A DNA stretch of 37,265 nt from Acidithiobacillus sulfurivorans. GTDB taxonomy: Bacteria > Pseudomonadota > Gammaproteobacteria > Acidithiobacillales > Acidithiobacillaceae. Position numbers and translations under genes: made by a program. The notes under the pieces were generated by a model, which searched no databases, was not told the DNA's origin, and was given only the letters and a program-made list of their open reading frames with translations. Location of the stretch: positions 1-37,265 of the forward strand of contig NZ_JAAOMP010000134.1 in NCBI RefSeq assembly GCF_018853815.1. Direction: 5' to 3'. Every line of letters begins with the position of its first letter. Positions within the stretch are counted from its first letter, which is position 1. Of this stretch, positions 22,148 through 30,906 are shown piece after piece.

Positions 22148-23505
22148 TGCAAACGGATTATCAGAGCACCCACAAAGCACAACCACATGCGCTTGAAGCT
22201 GAACAGCGGATTATTGGGGCACTCCTGATTGATCCGGAGGCGCTGGAAATCATCGCGGACCTGCTGGCGACCGAGGATTTTTACGACCCGCGCCACCGGA
22301 CACTCTTCGAAGCGATCCTCAAGCTGACAGCCGCACAACGTCCCGTAGATACCGTGACGGTGTGCGAATGGCTGATCAATCACGAACAACTGGAAACGGT
22401 CGGTGGCGTATCGTATCCCTCCAGCCTTGCCAGTGAAGCCTCCTCGTCAGCCGGCATTCGGGCTTACGCGAACATCGTCCGGGACAAGGCGGATATCCGC
22501 AGATTGATTCGGGCGGCTACGGACACCCTGGATACAGCCTATCGACCTGAAAATCGGGATGCGCAGGGGTTGATCGATGAAGCACAGGCACGGATATTTG
22601 CCCTCACAGAAAATCGACAGCGTGGTGCGTCTTCTTTTATCTCCGCCAAACAGGCTTTATTAGACGTAGTTGATCAAATTGAAGCGGTCGCCCAGAGTAA
22701 ATCGGCCGTAACCGGATTGCCTACCGGATATGAAGATTTGGATCGGGATACATCAGGCTTACATCCGGGGCAACTGGTCATCATCGCCGGGCGTCCCAGT
22801 ATGGGCAAAACCGCGTTTGCCATGAACATCGCCGAGCACGTTTCCTGTGAGCAGAAAAAAACAGTGGCCGTATTCAGTATGGAAATGCCTGTACATGAAT
22901 TGATGTTGCGCGCACTGGCGTCGCGCTCACGGGTATCACAGAGCCGTCTGCGCAACGGTACTATCCAGTCATCGGATTGGGGGCGTCTAAACAATGGAAT
23001 GGGAGAACTTTCTGAAAGCCTCCTGTATATCGACGATTCCCCTGCGCTATCTCCGCTGGAATTGCGTTCGCGCGCGCGAAAACTGAAAAAAGAACACGGA
23101 TTGGATTTGATCGTCGTGGATTACCTGCAACTCATGCAGGTCCCGGGAAGCGGTGGAAACCGGGTGGGGGAAATCTCTGAGATCAGCCGATCCCTGAAAA
23201 CACTGGCCAAGGAACTGTCCATTCCAGTGATCGCACTGTCACAGTTGAACCGTGGGCTGGAAAACAGGACCGATAAACGCCCGCAAATGTCCGACCTTCG
23301 AGAATCCGGGGCCATTGAACAGGACGCCGACCTGATCCTGTTTTTATACCGGGAGGAAGTCTATAAAAAAGAGGATCAGGAAATCAAAGGGGTCGCCGAG
23401 GTTATTATTGGCAAACAGCGAAACGGCCCCATCGGCACGGTTCGGATGACCTTCAATGGAGAGTTTACCCGATTCGACAACTACGCGCCGGACAAGGCTT
23501 TTTAA
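22147..23505 (+). CDS. dnaB: Replicative DNA helicase DnaB
   Basis: A 452-residue helicase of normal family length. The N-terminal domain (AEQRIIGALLIDPEALEIIA) and the linker are followed by the RecA-like motor: Walker A GRPSMGKT (215-222), FSMEMP, Walker B LIVVDYLQLM (Asp 325), and the late motif SDLRESGAIEQDADLILFLY. There is no intein. The start ATG 22147 shares one base with the sbcD stop. An element-encoded DnaB suggests the plasmid or element recruits or replaces the host helicase during its own replication. It is the last gene of the + strand block. The next gene lies 12 bases away on the other strand, without an evident terminator between them. Confidence 0.93.
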   Translation: MQTDYQSTHKAQPHALEAEQRIIGALLIDPEALEIIADLLATEDFYDPRHRTLFEAILKLTAAQRPVDTVTVCEWLINHEQLETVGGVSYPSSLASEASSSAGIRAYANIVRDKADIRRLIRAATDTLDTAYRPENRDAQGLIDEAQARIFALTENRQRGASSFISAKQALLDVVDQIEAVAQSKSAVTGLPTGYEDLDRDTSGLHPGQLVIIAGRPSMGKTAFAMNIAEHVSCEQKKTVAVFSMEMPVHELMLRALASRSRVSQSRLRNGTIQSSDWGRLNNGMGELSESLLYIDDSPALSPLELRSRARKLKKEHGLDLIVVDYLQLMQVPGSGGNRVGEISEISRSLKTLAKELSIPVIALSQLNRGLENRTDKRPQMSDLRESGAIEQDADLILFLYREEVYKKEDQEIKGVAEVIIGKQRNGPIGTVRMTFNGEFTRFDNYAPDKAF

Positions 23506-23517
23506 GTCAAACTGTCA

Positions 23518-23766
23518 TCAACATACGTTTCGGCATTTCATTTTTTTGCGGGCATTATCCACCACCAGGCGCAACTGCGGTTCGCCTGGTTCCCGTAACA
23601 GAGATCCCTCTTCGACTGGATAACCACTCATATCAAAAGCCGGGCGTCCAGCTACGGACTGGCGAATATCGAACCAGGATTCGTTATATTGCCTTTCCTC
23701 TGCTGACCACTCCAAATCTTCTATGTCTTCTTCTAAGCCCGAGTCTCGTCCCAATACATACGTCAT
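23518..23766 (-). CDS. Small acidic hypothetical protein
   Basis: An 82-residue protein with AAGGAG 7 bases before its ATG at 23766. The N-terminal half is acidic (EEDIEDLEWSAEER) and the C-terminus basic (NARKKMKCRNVC). No family is recognised. The ribosome binding site lies in the loop of an 18-base-spaced 9-bp inverted repeat (23765-23800), which may bind a repressor or form an RNA hairpin. It is the last gene of the - strand block and converges on dnaB. Confidence 0.65.
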   Translation of the reverse strand: MTYVLGRDSGLEEDIEDLEWSAEERQYNESWFDIRQSVAGRPAFDMSGYPVEEGSLLREPGEPQLRLVVDNARKKMKCRNVC

Positions 23767-23800
23767 GATGGTCTCCTTGAAAAGCAGGTAAGACCATCAT
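23765..23800 (-). promoter_or_regulatory. Inverted repeat around a ribosome binding site
   Basis: ATGATGGTC (23765-23773) and GACCATCAT (23792-23800) are perfect inverted 9-mers separated by 18 bases that contain the AAGGAG of the 23518-23766 gene. One arm overlaps its start codon. Translational control or an operator is plausible. Confidence 0.45.
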
Positions 23801-23865
23801 AGATGCTTTTCTGGGGAAACCGCAACAATTAGGAAGAAAAAGCCGTTAAAATCTCTATAGTTACT

Positions 23866-23874
23866 ATGTTAGCG
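23866..23874 (-). promoter_or_regulatory. CGCTAACAT element, weak match to the recurring core
   Basis: Read on the - strand, CGCTAACAT differs by one base from the core CGCTATCAT. It lies 100 bases before the start at 23766, in the gap between two - strand genes. TAACAT could be a -10, as at 3787, but I see no -35 at the right distance. Confidence 0.3.
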
Positions 23875-23875
23875 G

Positions 23876-24610
23876 TTAGTCGTCACATCTTAGATGGGAG
23901 TCAGACAATTGATTCAGTTTGCCCTCTGCCGCAGCATCGTCCTGCGCCGCAGCTTCGTTCGGTAATGCCAAATCCTCTTCTTCGGCTTCCTGCTTGGGCA
24001 ACAACCGCCATTCACGGGTGCTCATTTTGGAGCCGTATCCTCGCTCGTCTTCCCAGTACACCCGGCCTCCATCCACTCTTTTCGCATGGATGACGCCTCG
24101 GCGTTGGCTGACTCTTGTTTCTCCAGCAAGGATTCTTTCTGGCGGAGGATTCTTTCGCACCTCCATCAATGGCTGCCCAAAATACATTTTGATGGCCTCT
24201 TCAAAACTCTGGATAAGCTTTTCCCCTTGATCCGCATCCCGTTGAGCGCGGAATATGGCAATATGCAAGGCGTCACGTTGTTCATGCGGAAGGGCTTCGG
24301 AATAGGGGAACTCTACAGCCTCACGAAAAGTGCTGCGTGTAACGAACTGTGGGACCACCTTTCCAGACTGGAGATCCCCATGCAACTTGCGTTTCTCATC
24401 TACTTTTGCCTGGATTTCCTGAATGATGCGATCCACCACAGAGTGGTCCTGTTCCAGTGGCGCGTTGTATTCGTAGCAGCCGCCCTTGAACCAATGATCT
24501 TTAACGGTATAACCGTGTTTAGCCATATGACCATTGGTAACTGCCTGCTCGCGCAGGCAACACTGGCAATGGCCACGATGTTGAACAGGTTGATCAGCAA
24601 GGTTAGACAT
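23876..24610 (-). CDS. Zinc-binding plasmid protein with LPNEAAA tail
   Basis: A 244-residue protein with AAGG before ATG 24610. Residues 14-42 (CQCCLREQAV, then HMAKHGYTV, then CYEYN) form a Cys/His cluster like a domain seen in many hypothetical plasmid and phage proteins (C-x-x-C ... H-x-x-x-K-H-G-Y ... C). The middle contains helices and a short beta domain (RRGVIHAKRVDGGRVYWEDE). The last 35 residues are an acidic tail, EEEDLALPNEAAAQDDAAAE and onward. LPNEAAA also ends the proteins at 24627 and 26895. Nineteen bases of the tail DNA are identical with the next gene (23941-23959 and 24671-24689). It is the penultimate gene of the transfer-side block. Function unknown; delivery into the recipient is a hypothesis. 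Confidence 0.75.
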   Translation of the reverse strand: MSNLADQPVQHRGHCQCCLREQAVTNGHMAKHGYTVKDHWFKGGCYEYNAPLEQDHSVVDRIIQEIQAKVDEKRKLHGDLQSGKVVPQFVTRSTFREAVEFPYSEALPHEQRDALHIAIFRAQRDADQGEKLIQSFEEAIKMYFGQPLMEVRKNPPPERILAGETRVSQRRGVIHAKRVDGGRVYWEDERGYGSKMSTREWRLLPKQEAEEEDLALPNEAAAQDDAAAEGKLNQLSDSHLRCDD

Positions 24611-24626
24611 GGCGACCTTTTACCCA

Positions 24627-25826
24627 TTAAATAAACAGAAGATCATCCCGCTCCTCCTGCGTGTCCCGCTCCTGCGCCGCAGCTTCGTTTGGCAAGGATA
24701 AATCTTCTTCGTTGGTTTTCTCATTGTCATCGAAACGCTTAAGAACAAAATGTTTTTCAAAGGCTTCCTCAGCCTCCGACTTGGAAAGCGGAACGTACTG
24801 CTGTTGAAATGCCTCTACTGTCAACGGCATGTCTATACTTTGAAAATCTGTATTTAACATATAGATTTTATTGTGGTGTGTAGATTTAACCAAATCCGGT
24901 GTAGGTCTCGCCAAAACCAAACGATCTGCATTCTGTTTATCCCGATATATTTTGAGCTCTGCACCAAACCATATAGAACCTGCAGAATAGGTATGAACAT
25001 CTCCCGTAGCGTCTACAGCCATGATGTCATGGCTTAATATTTTGTGTTCCTTGATGAACTCAAATAATACATTCTCGCTAGCAACCTGTGCATCACTTTC
25101 CAATTTTTCCATAAACTTCGGATCAAAATCCTCACCCGCAGCCTGCGCCTGACGTGCGGCCGCATACATAAAAACTTCTGGAACGATAACGGTCCCACGC
25201 TCTGCTGCCTTCAACATCTCCACAACATCCACACCATATCTCGACGGCGCAAATTCTACGGGGATATCCTGGACGATATTGTTCGGCCAGTTTTGTTTCC
25301 CGGGTTCCTGTACAACCTCCACCAACCGATTGATCCGCAGACCTTCCACCGTGCTCCAGTCTTCCTCAAAACCGAACGGGTCATCCCAATGGGAAATATC
25401 CCTAGCGCGATTACTGGCTATATCGCGCACCTCATCAACGCTGGCTCCTTGCGGGACCATCACATTATTCTGCCCATAAGCAGAAAGGTCGCACGCTACT
25501 TCCATGACCAGGTTCACCAGTTTTTCACCAGCAGCATAATGAAACTCTTCAGAACTCTCTTCCGGGTAATTGCGCGCATACTCGTTGAATTTAGCTCTAC
25601 TCTGATAAACACTACGCAGCCGGTCGTCTTGGTCGTATAAAACCATTATGGTTCTGACCGACGGATCCGCATCAAAAATTTTCTGAAGTTCTTCCGCACG
25701 CGGATATTCAGAAAACTCTTGGCGTTCAATCAATGTATATTCGTCAGGCATATCGCAAAACGGGACAATGGTTCTGGTGTTCTTTGACGCCTGCAACGGC
25801 AGGGGCTTGTTGATTGTGTCAGGCAT
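24627..25826 (-). CDS. Hypothetical protein with LPNEAAA tail
   Basis: A 399-residue acidic protein. ATG 25826 is preferred over an in-frame GTG at 25838 because GGAG fits its spacing. I recognise no family. It appears soluble, alternating helical and beta parts, with an acidic body and no signal peptide. The C-terminus NEEDLSLPNEAAAQERD and then an acidic QEERDD and hydrophobic LLFI resembles the glutamate-rich C-terminal signals of Dot/Icm substrates. It lies 16 bases before the 24610 gene and downstream of an AT-rich, repeat-bearing gap that may hold its promoter. Confidence 0.75.
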   Translation of the reverse strand: MPDTINKPLPLQASKNTRTIVPFCDMPDEYTLIERQEFSEYPRAEELQKIFDADPSVRTIMVLYDQDDRLRSVYQSRAKFNEYARNYPEESSEEFHYAAGEKLVNLVMEVACDLSAYGQNNVMVPQGASVDEVRDIASNRARDISHWDDPFGFEEDWSTVEGLRINRLVEVVQEPGKQNWPNNIVQDIPVEFAPSRYGVDVVEMLKAAERGTVIVPEVFMYAAARQAQAAGEDFDPKFMEKLESDAQVASENVLFEFIKEHKILSHDIMAVDATGDVHTYSAGSIWFGAELKIYRDKQNADRLVLARPTPDLVKSTHHNKIYMLNTDFQSIDMPLTVEAFQQQYVPLSKSEAEEAFEKHFVLKRFDDNEKTNEEDLSLPNEAAAQERDTQEERDDLLFI

Positions 25827-25849
25827 GGTCATCTCCACATTCGAGAAAA

Positions 25850-25991
25850 ACGATAAAAACGATAAAAGGGATTTAAGAAATACAAAGCTAAAATACCAAA
25901 AATAATGGGCTTAAAAAAACAAGACCAAAACGATGCGTAACGCATGCATAAAGCATCACTTTCTTATGCGTGACGCATGCTTCACGCATAA
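25850..25991 (-). promoter_or_regulatory. AT-rich control region with ATGCGT palindromes
   Basis: Two near-identical 15-mers, ATGCGTAACGCATGC (25933-25947) and ATGCGTGACGCATGC (25966-25980), are each built on an ATGCG/CGCAT palindrome and lie 33 bases apart, about three DNA turns. The second is nested in a 10-bp inverted repeat (TTATGCGTGA 25964-25973, TCACGCATAA 25982-25991). Next to them, between about 25850 and 25925, the DNA is very A-rich, with the direct repeat AAAACGAT. This looks like an operator with a promoter for the 24627 gene, but an origin-like function is also possible. Confidence 0.55.
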
Positions 25992-26019
25992 AGAATAAGT
26001 CTAAAAACAGGTGCGGCTT

Positions 26020-26898
26020 TTATTGCTCTGCATTGTTTCCGTGGCCTTTTTGTTCCAAATCTTTTTCCACCGCCTCCCAAAGTAATGGCAAAACGCGCTT
26101 CGCTTCAAAAGACCGTAAGATGTTTTGCGGTTTGTCGCGACGGACATACCAGGCATAGATGGCTTGCTCCAACTCTTCCATCGAAGTGCAGACGGCCATA
26201 CATTCTTCCAGAAAATGCACGATCTCCTGTAAGGACAAGGTCGTCTCTTCCACCCTTTCGCAGGCCCTCGCCATCTCTACCGCAAGCTTCGATGTTTCGT
26301 AAGAAACCCCCGCCCGTTCCATGGCGATCGACACCGCCATCTCGTCCGGCATGCGTTCCATGCGTAACCGGCGACAACGACGGATCAGAGCGTCGGTGTG
26401 CGGGCGCATGCCATTACTGGTGATAATGACGATCAGTCGGTCCATACGCGTCGCAAACCGCTCTCCAGGCTTGCCGGGAACCTGCCCGGTCTGCAGCCAG
26501 TCCAGAAACACCGCCTCGAACTCTGTGGTGGCCTTGTCCATTTCGTCCAGACAAACCAGTGTCATCGGTACCGTGTCATCCTGCGTGGATCGGGCGGTCA
26601 ACATCAAAATACCGGGGTTCTCCCCATCAGCAAAGAAGGTTTCCACCGTGCTCCAGGGGTGCAACTGCACATAGTAATATTGGGCTTGGCAGGCTGCTGC
26701 CAGCGCTTCTGCCAGAGAGGTTTTACCGGTACCCGGTTCGCCCGTAACCAATAAGGCCCTTGCGGATTTCTTGCCGGATTGCGCAAGAATCGCCTGGATC
26801 GCCTGTTGCGTGGCGGCATCCGGACGATACCCGGTAGCTGCCCGCAAATCGGCGCTGGTAATGCCAACAGCACCGGCAGAAGTAGCCGTGTCGCTCAT
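26020..26898 (-). CDS. MoxR-like AAA+ ATPase
   Basis: A 292-residue single-module AAA+ protein: Walker A GEPGTGKT (53-60), Walker B LVCLDEMD (114-121), sensor 1 IIITSNG, and an arginine-rich RRCRRLRMERMPD that fits sensor 2/arginine finger. The size and order match MoxR/AAA_5 proteins, which act as chaperones for partner proteins, often with VWA or metal-binding proteins. Its ATG overlaps the stop of the LPD1 protein gene (ATGA at 26895), so the two are probably made together and may interact. Unlike its neighbours it lacks the LPNEAAA tail; the end is EQKGHGNNAEQ. No VWA partner is in the window. Confidence 0.82.
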   Translation of the reverse strand: MSDTATSAGAVGITSADLRAATGYRPDAATQQAIQAILAQSGKKSARALLVTGEPGTGKTSLAEALAAACQAQYYYVQLHPWSTVETFFADGENPGILMLTARSTQDDTVPMTLVCLDEMDKATTEFEAVFLDWLQTGQVPGKPGERFATRMDRLIVIITSNGMRPHTDALIRRCRRLRMERMPDEMAVSIAMERAGVSYETSKLAVEMARACERVEETTLSLQEIVHFLEECMAVCTSMEELEQAIYAWYVRRDKPQNILRSFEAKRVLPLLWEAVEKDLEQKGHGNNAEQ

Positions 26899-29800
26899 TC
26901 CGAAAAGCCCGCTGCTGCGGCAACACGCGTCATCGAGAGTTCAGACGCGTAAGCTTCCTCTGCGGCCGCCGCTTCATTCGGTAGTTTGTCCATGAGATGT
27001 TCCTCCACGGCGTCTTCTGCCAAACGTTTGAAGTACGGAGCCACCTGTTCAAAAAATGCGTCAGAAAACAGTTCTCGCTCTTCACCTTGCGGATCAGGAT
27101 CGGCCCGATAAGTGGGAGACGCGTAGCGACTGGGCACGGAATCCGTCAAATAGGTGTTTTCCACCCCATCCTCCAATAAGCGGTCGTAACCGGCGCTGGC
27201 AGCCGATCGCGCGAGTAGTTCGTCCGGTGCGCTCCAGTAAGGATTTTCTTTGGATTTCTTCCCGTCCAATGTAATGGCACTCGCCAGGAAGGCGCTGCTC
27301 CCTCGCAACTGCTGGTATGCCTCCTTATAAGGGTTTTTATTCAGGATTTTCCCGGCCATGTTTTTCCAGTAACCACCGAATACGATGTTCCCCCACAACT
27401 TCGTGATCACTTCATCCGTGCCGGCGGAAGGCTCTCCACGCATGATTTTCTGATGCAATGCCTGTCGCTGCTCATCATTTTCAAATGACGGCAAATCCAT
27501 CAATTCACGTACCCAGTTGTTTGCACTTTTTTCGTCAAAACTATAGGTATGCGTTCCTTTATAAACGGGGGTCACCAGTATCTGTTCGCTGGCGATCGTC
27601 ATTTCACCAGGGCGCAACGGGCGTAGACCATCTTCAGAAAGCATGGCCTTATCCAGTTGCTCCAACAGTCGATCCACGGCGGCTACCATTTTAGGCAGTG
27701 TGGCTTCCAGGGCACGATGGCCTTCTTGTCGTCCCTGTATGCCCACCTGATTCAATTCCGTCGTGGAAACCGTACGCTCGGACTCTTTCATTTCGCCGCC
27801 TTTAATAGCGGCTGTTTCTGCGTCATATTGGGCTTGCAAAGGGAATCGGGCGCGCCTGTAAAAAACGTATTCCAAATCATGCATGAGTCTTTCTTGAATC
27901 TTTTTTGAAATAAGCGCCTTGGCGATGAGCGGCACTATTTTTTCACGGGCCATCTCCCGCACCTGTTTCCATTGGTCCGGTCCGTCCGCCTTTCCGGTTC
28001 CCTTCTTGAGCATTTCAACATGGTCATAAACAGGCGTCCCCGCAAGCTGGCTTGCCGCTATGATGTGGCCACTTTTGAGCTCGGCACCACTAAACCAGTC
28101 GGCGGCATGGATCCACTCGTGCAAAAGCGACCCGGCACCTTTCGTTTTGGTCATATTGATGACATGCAAGTTCGGCTCGTAATGGGCGGCCGTGCGTCCA
28201 CCGCGCCCACGAGCGCCCAAAGCCAACGCTAACGGTTGACGATCGTCCGTATCTGCCTGACGGCGTGGCAATCCAATGGCGCGAGCATCTTCTATTCCGA
28301 GTAATTGCTGGATGTCCCACAGCCCATCATAAGCCGCGTTCAGGTGTTCCTGCCGGTCTTTCTGGGTCATCCAGTTTCCATACTGGATACCCCGCAAGCC
28401 AAAGCGATTGCACAAGGCTTCTTCGGTAACATCCTGGCCACCACGCGGCGTATCCGGACCCGTCCGGTAGCCTTCCACATCAGACCGTTCTGGTGGTAAA
28501 GGGGTCATTCCGGGCTTCCACTGGACGAACTGTGGTTCATCGGGAGAAGCATCCTCCTGTTCAAGCCCATCGGACGCCTCTGGCGTGGTGGCAACCGTTG
28601 CTTCCAGGCTTGCGTCCTTTGTATCCTCCTGACCGTCCACGTTTTCCAGTGCTTTTTTCGCCTGTTCCGCAATGGTTCGCCATTTTTCAGCCAGGTTCAC
28701 CTGGTGATAGACCACTGCACAGGATTCACTGGATAGCGCCATGTCCGCCTGTTTGAGTTCCGCGTACCCCGGGTCTTCCAAAAACAGGGCACCCTTATAA
28801 GCGGCTTTCTCAACCAGTTGAACCAATTGTTTGGTGATCACCGTAGGCTGCATGGACTTCTCGACAAAATCGGACTCAAACTCCTGTTGAAGCTTTTGGA
28901 GATAGGCCTCTACCGTCTGCGCCAACTGTTCGGGTGTTGCATCCTTCAGATCGCCGGCGGCTTCTCCCAGGGTGCGCTGAATAATTTGTATGCCCATCTT
29001 ATACAGATAGTTATCCTTATCTTCACGAAGATACTTGTCTATGATCCGTCTCTCATAATTCATTTTGACGCGAATATAGCTCGGTTTCAGCGTGGAAAAT
29101 TCGGATTGCAAATGCTGAATCAGTGCATCATTGATCTTTGCCTCCGGAGCATCCAGTCCCTGATGAATCAAAAACCGCAGAGATTCACTGCACAAATAAC
29201 TGGCCGCATCTTTCCGCAATGCGCCCACCATATCAAACAAGCTGTACGACGGATGATCCAACAGTTCAGCATAGCGATTCATGGACACCGGAAAGATGAA
29301 CAGGGCCGAATCCCGTAATGCTTCTGGCACTTTAACGTAAGGTTCCGAAGGATACAGGCTGGAAAAGTGCTCCGCCCTATCTTCTGGCTTACCTTGCGTG
29401 GGATCGCCGACAAACATTTGGGACAGTTGTTTGCCGACATCCTCAATAGGCAAACTTTCGTCCAGAAAGAGGTCTACCCGGCGCTCGATGCTCCGCAATA
29501 CTTCCGGGTAGGCGATCACCCGTAAATACAGATTCTCCTCCGGAATGCCATATTTCTTTTTCCCACCCCAGTACACCGATTTCACCGATGCGGGGGTTTC
29601 CTGATACAGCCAGGTCCATAACGCCTTTTTGAAAGGAGAGCTGGCAATGTCTGGCCGTTCCAGCCGTTCTTTCAAAGGCCCCCAGATGACATCCCGGCGG
29701 ACCTTATTGGCCAACACCTGAATGGCTTGAGGGTCATATTTCCCGGTGGTCTCCAGCAGATGGGTCTGGGCATCCAGGTCAGCCTGAACGCTCTCCCACA

Positions 29801-30530
29801 AGCTTTTCCGGGCGCCCGGAATGTATTCTCCGTAATCCAGACGTTGTCCCGACGATGGCGTATCCGGAAGCACCGGAAGCACCGAAAGCGCTGCAGCCTC
29901 TTCGCCCCCGACAGAAGGCGGCTCTAAAGCGGTTCCTTCTTCCTCGTTCTGAACAGGTTGGACATCGGCGGTTGCTGGCAATTCGGTGACCTCAATGGAG
30001 GGATTATCCTCTATGACAGGCATCATAGCGGTTTCTTCCAGCGCATCTGAGGCCACCGGGAAAATCAACTCGCGCACCCCACGGAAATCCACTTCTTCTG
30101 CGGACCGTAATACAGAATGCCCGGCACCATCAGCGAGCGCCTGCTCCTCATTGGCGTAAAATCGTTCCGGATACTCCTGGTTGCTCCATACCCAGGGGTG
30201 GCGTAAAGGGAGCGTGCGCAATTCTGTCATAGAGGCCTGGTGTATAGGAAAGGTTGAGATATCCCGGTCACGAAACAAAGCACCTGGAAATGCCGTGAGC
30301 CATACATCCCTGGCAGGAAGCCGGCTGTTTTCATAGGCCAGATCGACCACATACCCGCCCACCTTCGCATCCCACTGAAAAACGCCACCGATTAGGCTTT
30401 CTGGTTCAATGGGGGTATGGCGTACGTCAGAAAAAACAGGCAAGAGCACATAGCGGCGCTTCCCCGCTTTATCTTCGCCAACACGCCACAAGGCCAGATT
30501 GTGTGCAGAGAGATCAATCCATGTAGCCAT
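26895..30530 (-). CDS. Large polyvalent protein with LPD1-type zincin
   Basis: A 1211-residue protein. The core is an LPD1-like domain (about 770-1180): ALGARGRGGRTAAHYEPNLH, then GAGSLLHEWIHAADWF with the HEWIH zinc motif at 804-808, and further on NPYWSAPDELLARSAASAGY. LPD domains occur in very long 'polyvalent' proteins of phages and conjugative elements that are thought to enter the new host with the DNA and counter its defences. The N-terminal 260 residues include beta-rich segments (EYIPGARKSLWESVQ is at the boundary); the rest is helical. The C-terminus has KLPNEAAAAEEAYASELSM. The length, the metalloprotease motif and the tail together fit a delivered protein. Start ATG 30530 has only a weak G-rich RBS. 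Confidence 0.85.
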   Translation of the reverse strand: MATWIDLSAHNLALWRVGEDKAGKRRYVLLPVFSDVRHTPIEPESLIGGVFQWDAKVGGYVVDLAYENSRLPARDVWLTAFPGALFRDRDISTFPIHQASMTELRTLPLRHPWVWSNQEYPERFYANEEQALADGAGHSVLRSAEEVDFRGVRELIFPVASDALEETAMMPVIEDNPSIEVTELPATADVQPVQNEEEGTALEPPSVGGEEAAALSVLPVLPDTPSSGQRLDYGEYIPGARKSLWESVQADLDAQTHLLETTGKYDPQAIQVLANKVRRDVIWGPLKERLERPDIASSPFKKALWTWLYQETPASVKSVYWGGKKKYGIPEENLYLRVIAYPEVLRSIERRVDLFLDESLPIEDVGKQLSQMFVGDPTQGKPEDRAEHFSSLYPSEPYVKVPEALRDSALFIFPVSMNRYAELLDHPSYSLFDMVGALRKDAASYLCSESLRFLIHQGLDAPEAKINDALIQHLQSEFSTLKPSYIRVKMNYERRIIDKYLREDKDNYLYKMGIQIIQRTLGEAAGDLKDATPEQLAQTVEAYLQKLQQEFESDFVEKSMQPTVITKQLVQLVEKAAYKGALFLEDPGYAELKQADMALSSESCAVVYHQVNLAEKWRTIAEQAKKALENVDGQEDTKDASLEATVATTPEASDGLEQEDASPDEPQFVQWKPGMTPLPPERSDVEGYRTGPDTPRGGQDVTEEALCNRFGLRGIQYGNWMTQKDRQEHLNAAYDGLWDIQQLLGIEDARAIGLPRRQADTDDRQPLALALGARGRGGRTAAHYEPNLHVINMTKTKGAGSLLHEWIHAADWFSGAELKSGHIIAASQLAGTPVYDHVEMLKKGTGKADGPDQWKQVREMAREKIVPLIAKALISKKIQERLMHDLEYVFYRRARFPLQAQYDAETAAIKGGEMKESERTVSTTELNQVGIQGRQEGHRALEATLPKMVAAVDRLLEQLDKAMLSEDGLRPLRPGEMTIASEQILVTPVYKGTHTYSFDEKSANNWVRELMDLPSFENDEQRQALHQKIMRGEPSAGTDEVITKLWGNIVFGGYWKNMAGKILNKNPYKEAYQQLRGSSAFLASAITLDGKKSKENPYWSAPDELLARSAASAGYDRLLEDGVENTYLTDSVPSRYASPTYRADPDPQGEERELFSDAFFEQVAPYFKRLAEDAVEEHLMDKLPNEAAAAEEAYASELSMTRVAAAAGFSE

Positions 30531-30561
30531 TGTTTTACACCCCCAATTATCCCGTTACGAT

Positions 30562-30873
30562 TTATAAAAAAGACCGCAAAGCTTCTTCCTGCGCCGCTTC
30601 GTCATCGATGACCTCACGTTCCACCAACACGCGGGCAATTCGCCCGTCGAGATGAAAAGCGATATCCACACTTTCCCCCGTGACCCTCAGCCCGAACCCC
30701 GTGTTGACCGATGGGTCAAATAAAACCAGAACATCAGGTCGTTTGTGCGAGCACCGCCAACGCAAAGGCACGTTCAGTTCTGGATAAAAATGGGCAGGTG
30801 CGTTCAATTGACGAAAACGACCAGAAAGAGACGTATCCATTGCTGCCCCGCTCGAAAAACCCGATGTATTCAT
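30562..30873 (-). CDS. Small hypothetical protein
   Basis: A 103-residue protein. ATG 30873 follows GAGGA by 8 bases; two in-frame ATGs upstream lack a site. The body is beta-rich (LNVPLRWRCSHKRPDVLVLF, GLRVTGESVDIAFHLDGRIA). The last residues, REVIDDEAAQEEALRSFL, form a short acidic-hydrophobic tail reminiscent of the neighbouring tails but without LPN. No family recognised. It sits between the LPD1 gene and the 31428 gene. Confidence 0.65.
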   Translation of the reverse strand: MNTSGFSSGAAMDTSLSGRFRQLNAPAHFYPELNVPLRWRCSHKRPDVLVLFDPSVNTGFGLRVTGESVDIAFHLDGRIARVLVEREVIDDEAAQEEALRSFL

Positions 30874-30906
30874 ATTATATTTCCTCTCCATAAACAATAA
30901 GGTTTG

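Noticed and set aside
25920-25995. CRISPR array or iteron array
   Set aside because: Only two copies of the 15-mer are present, with an 18-base gap and no further units. It is more like paired operators.
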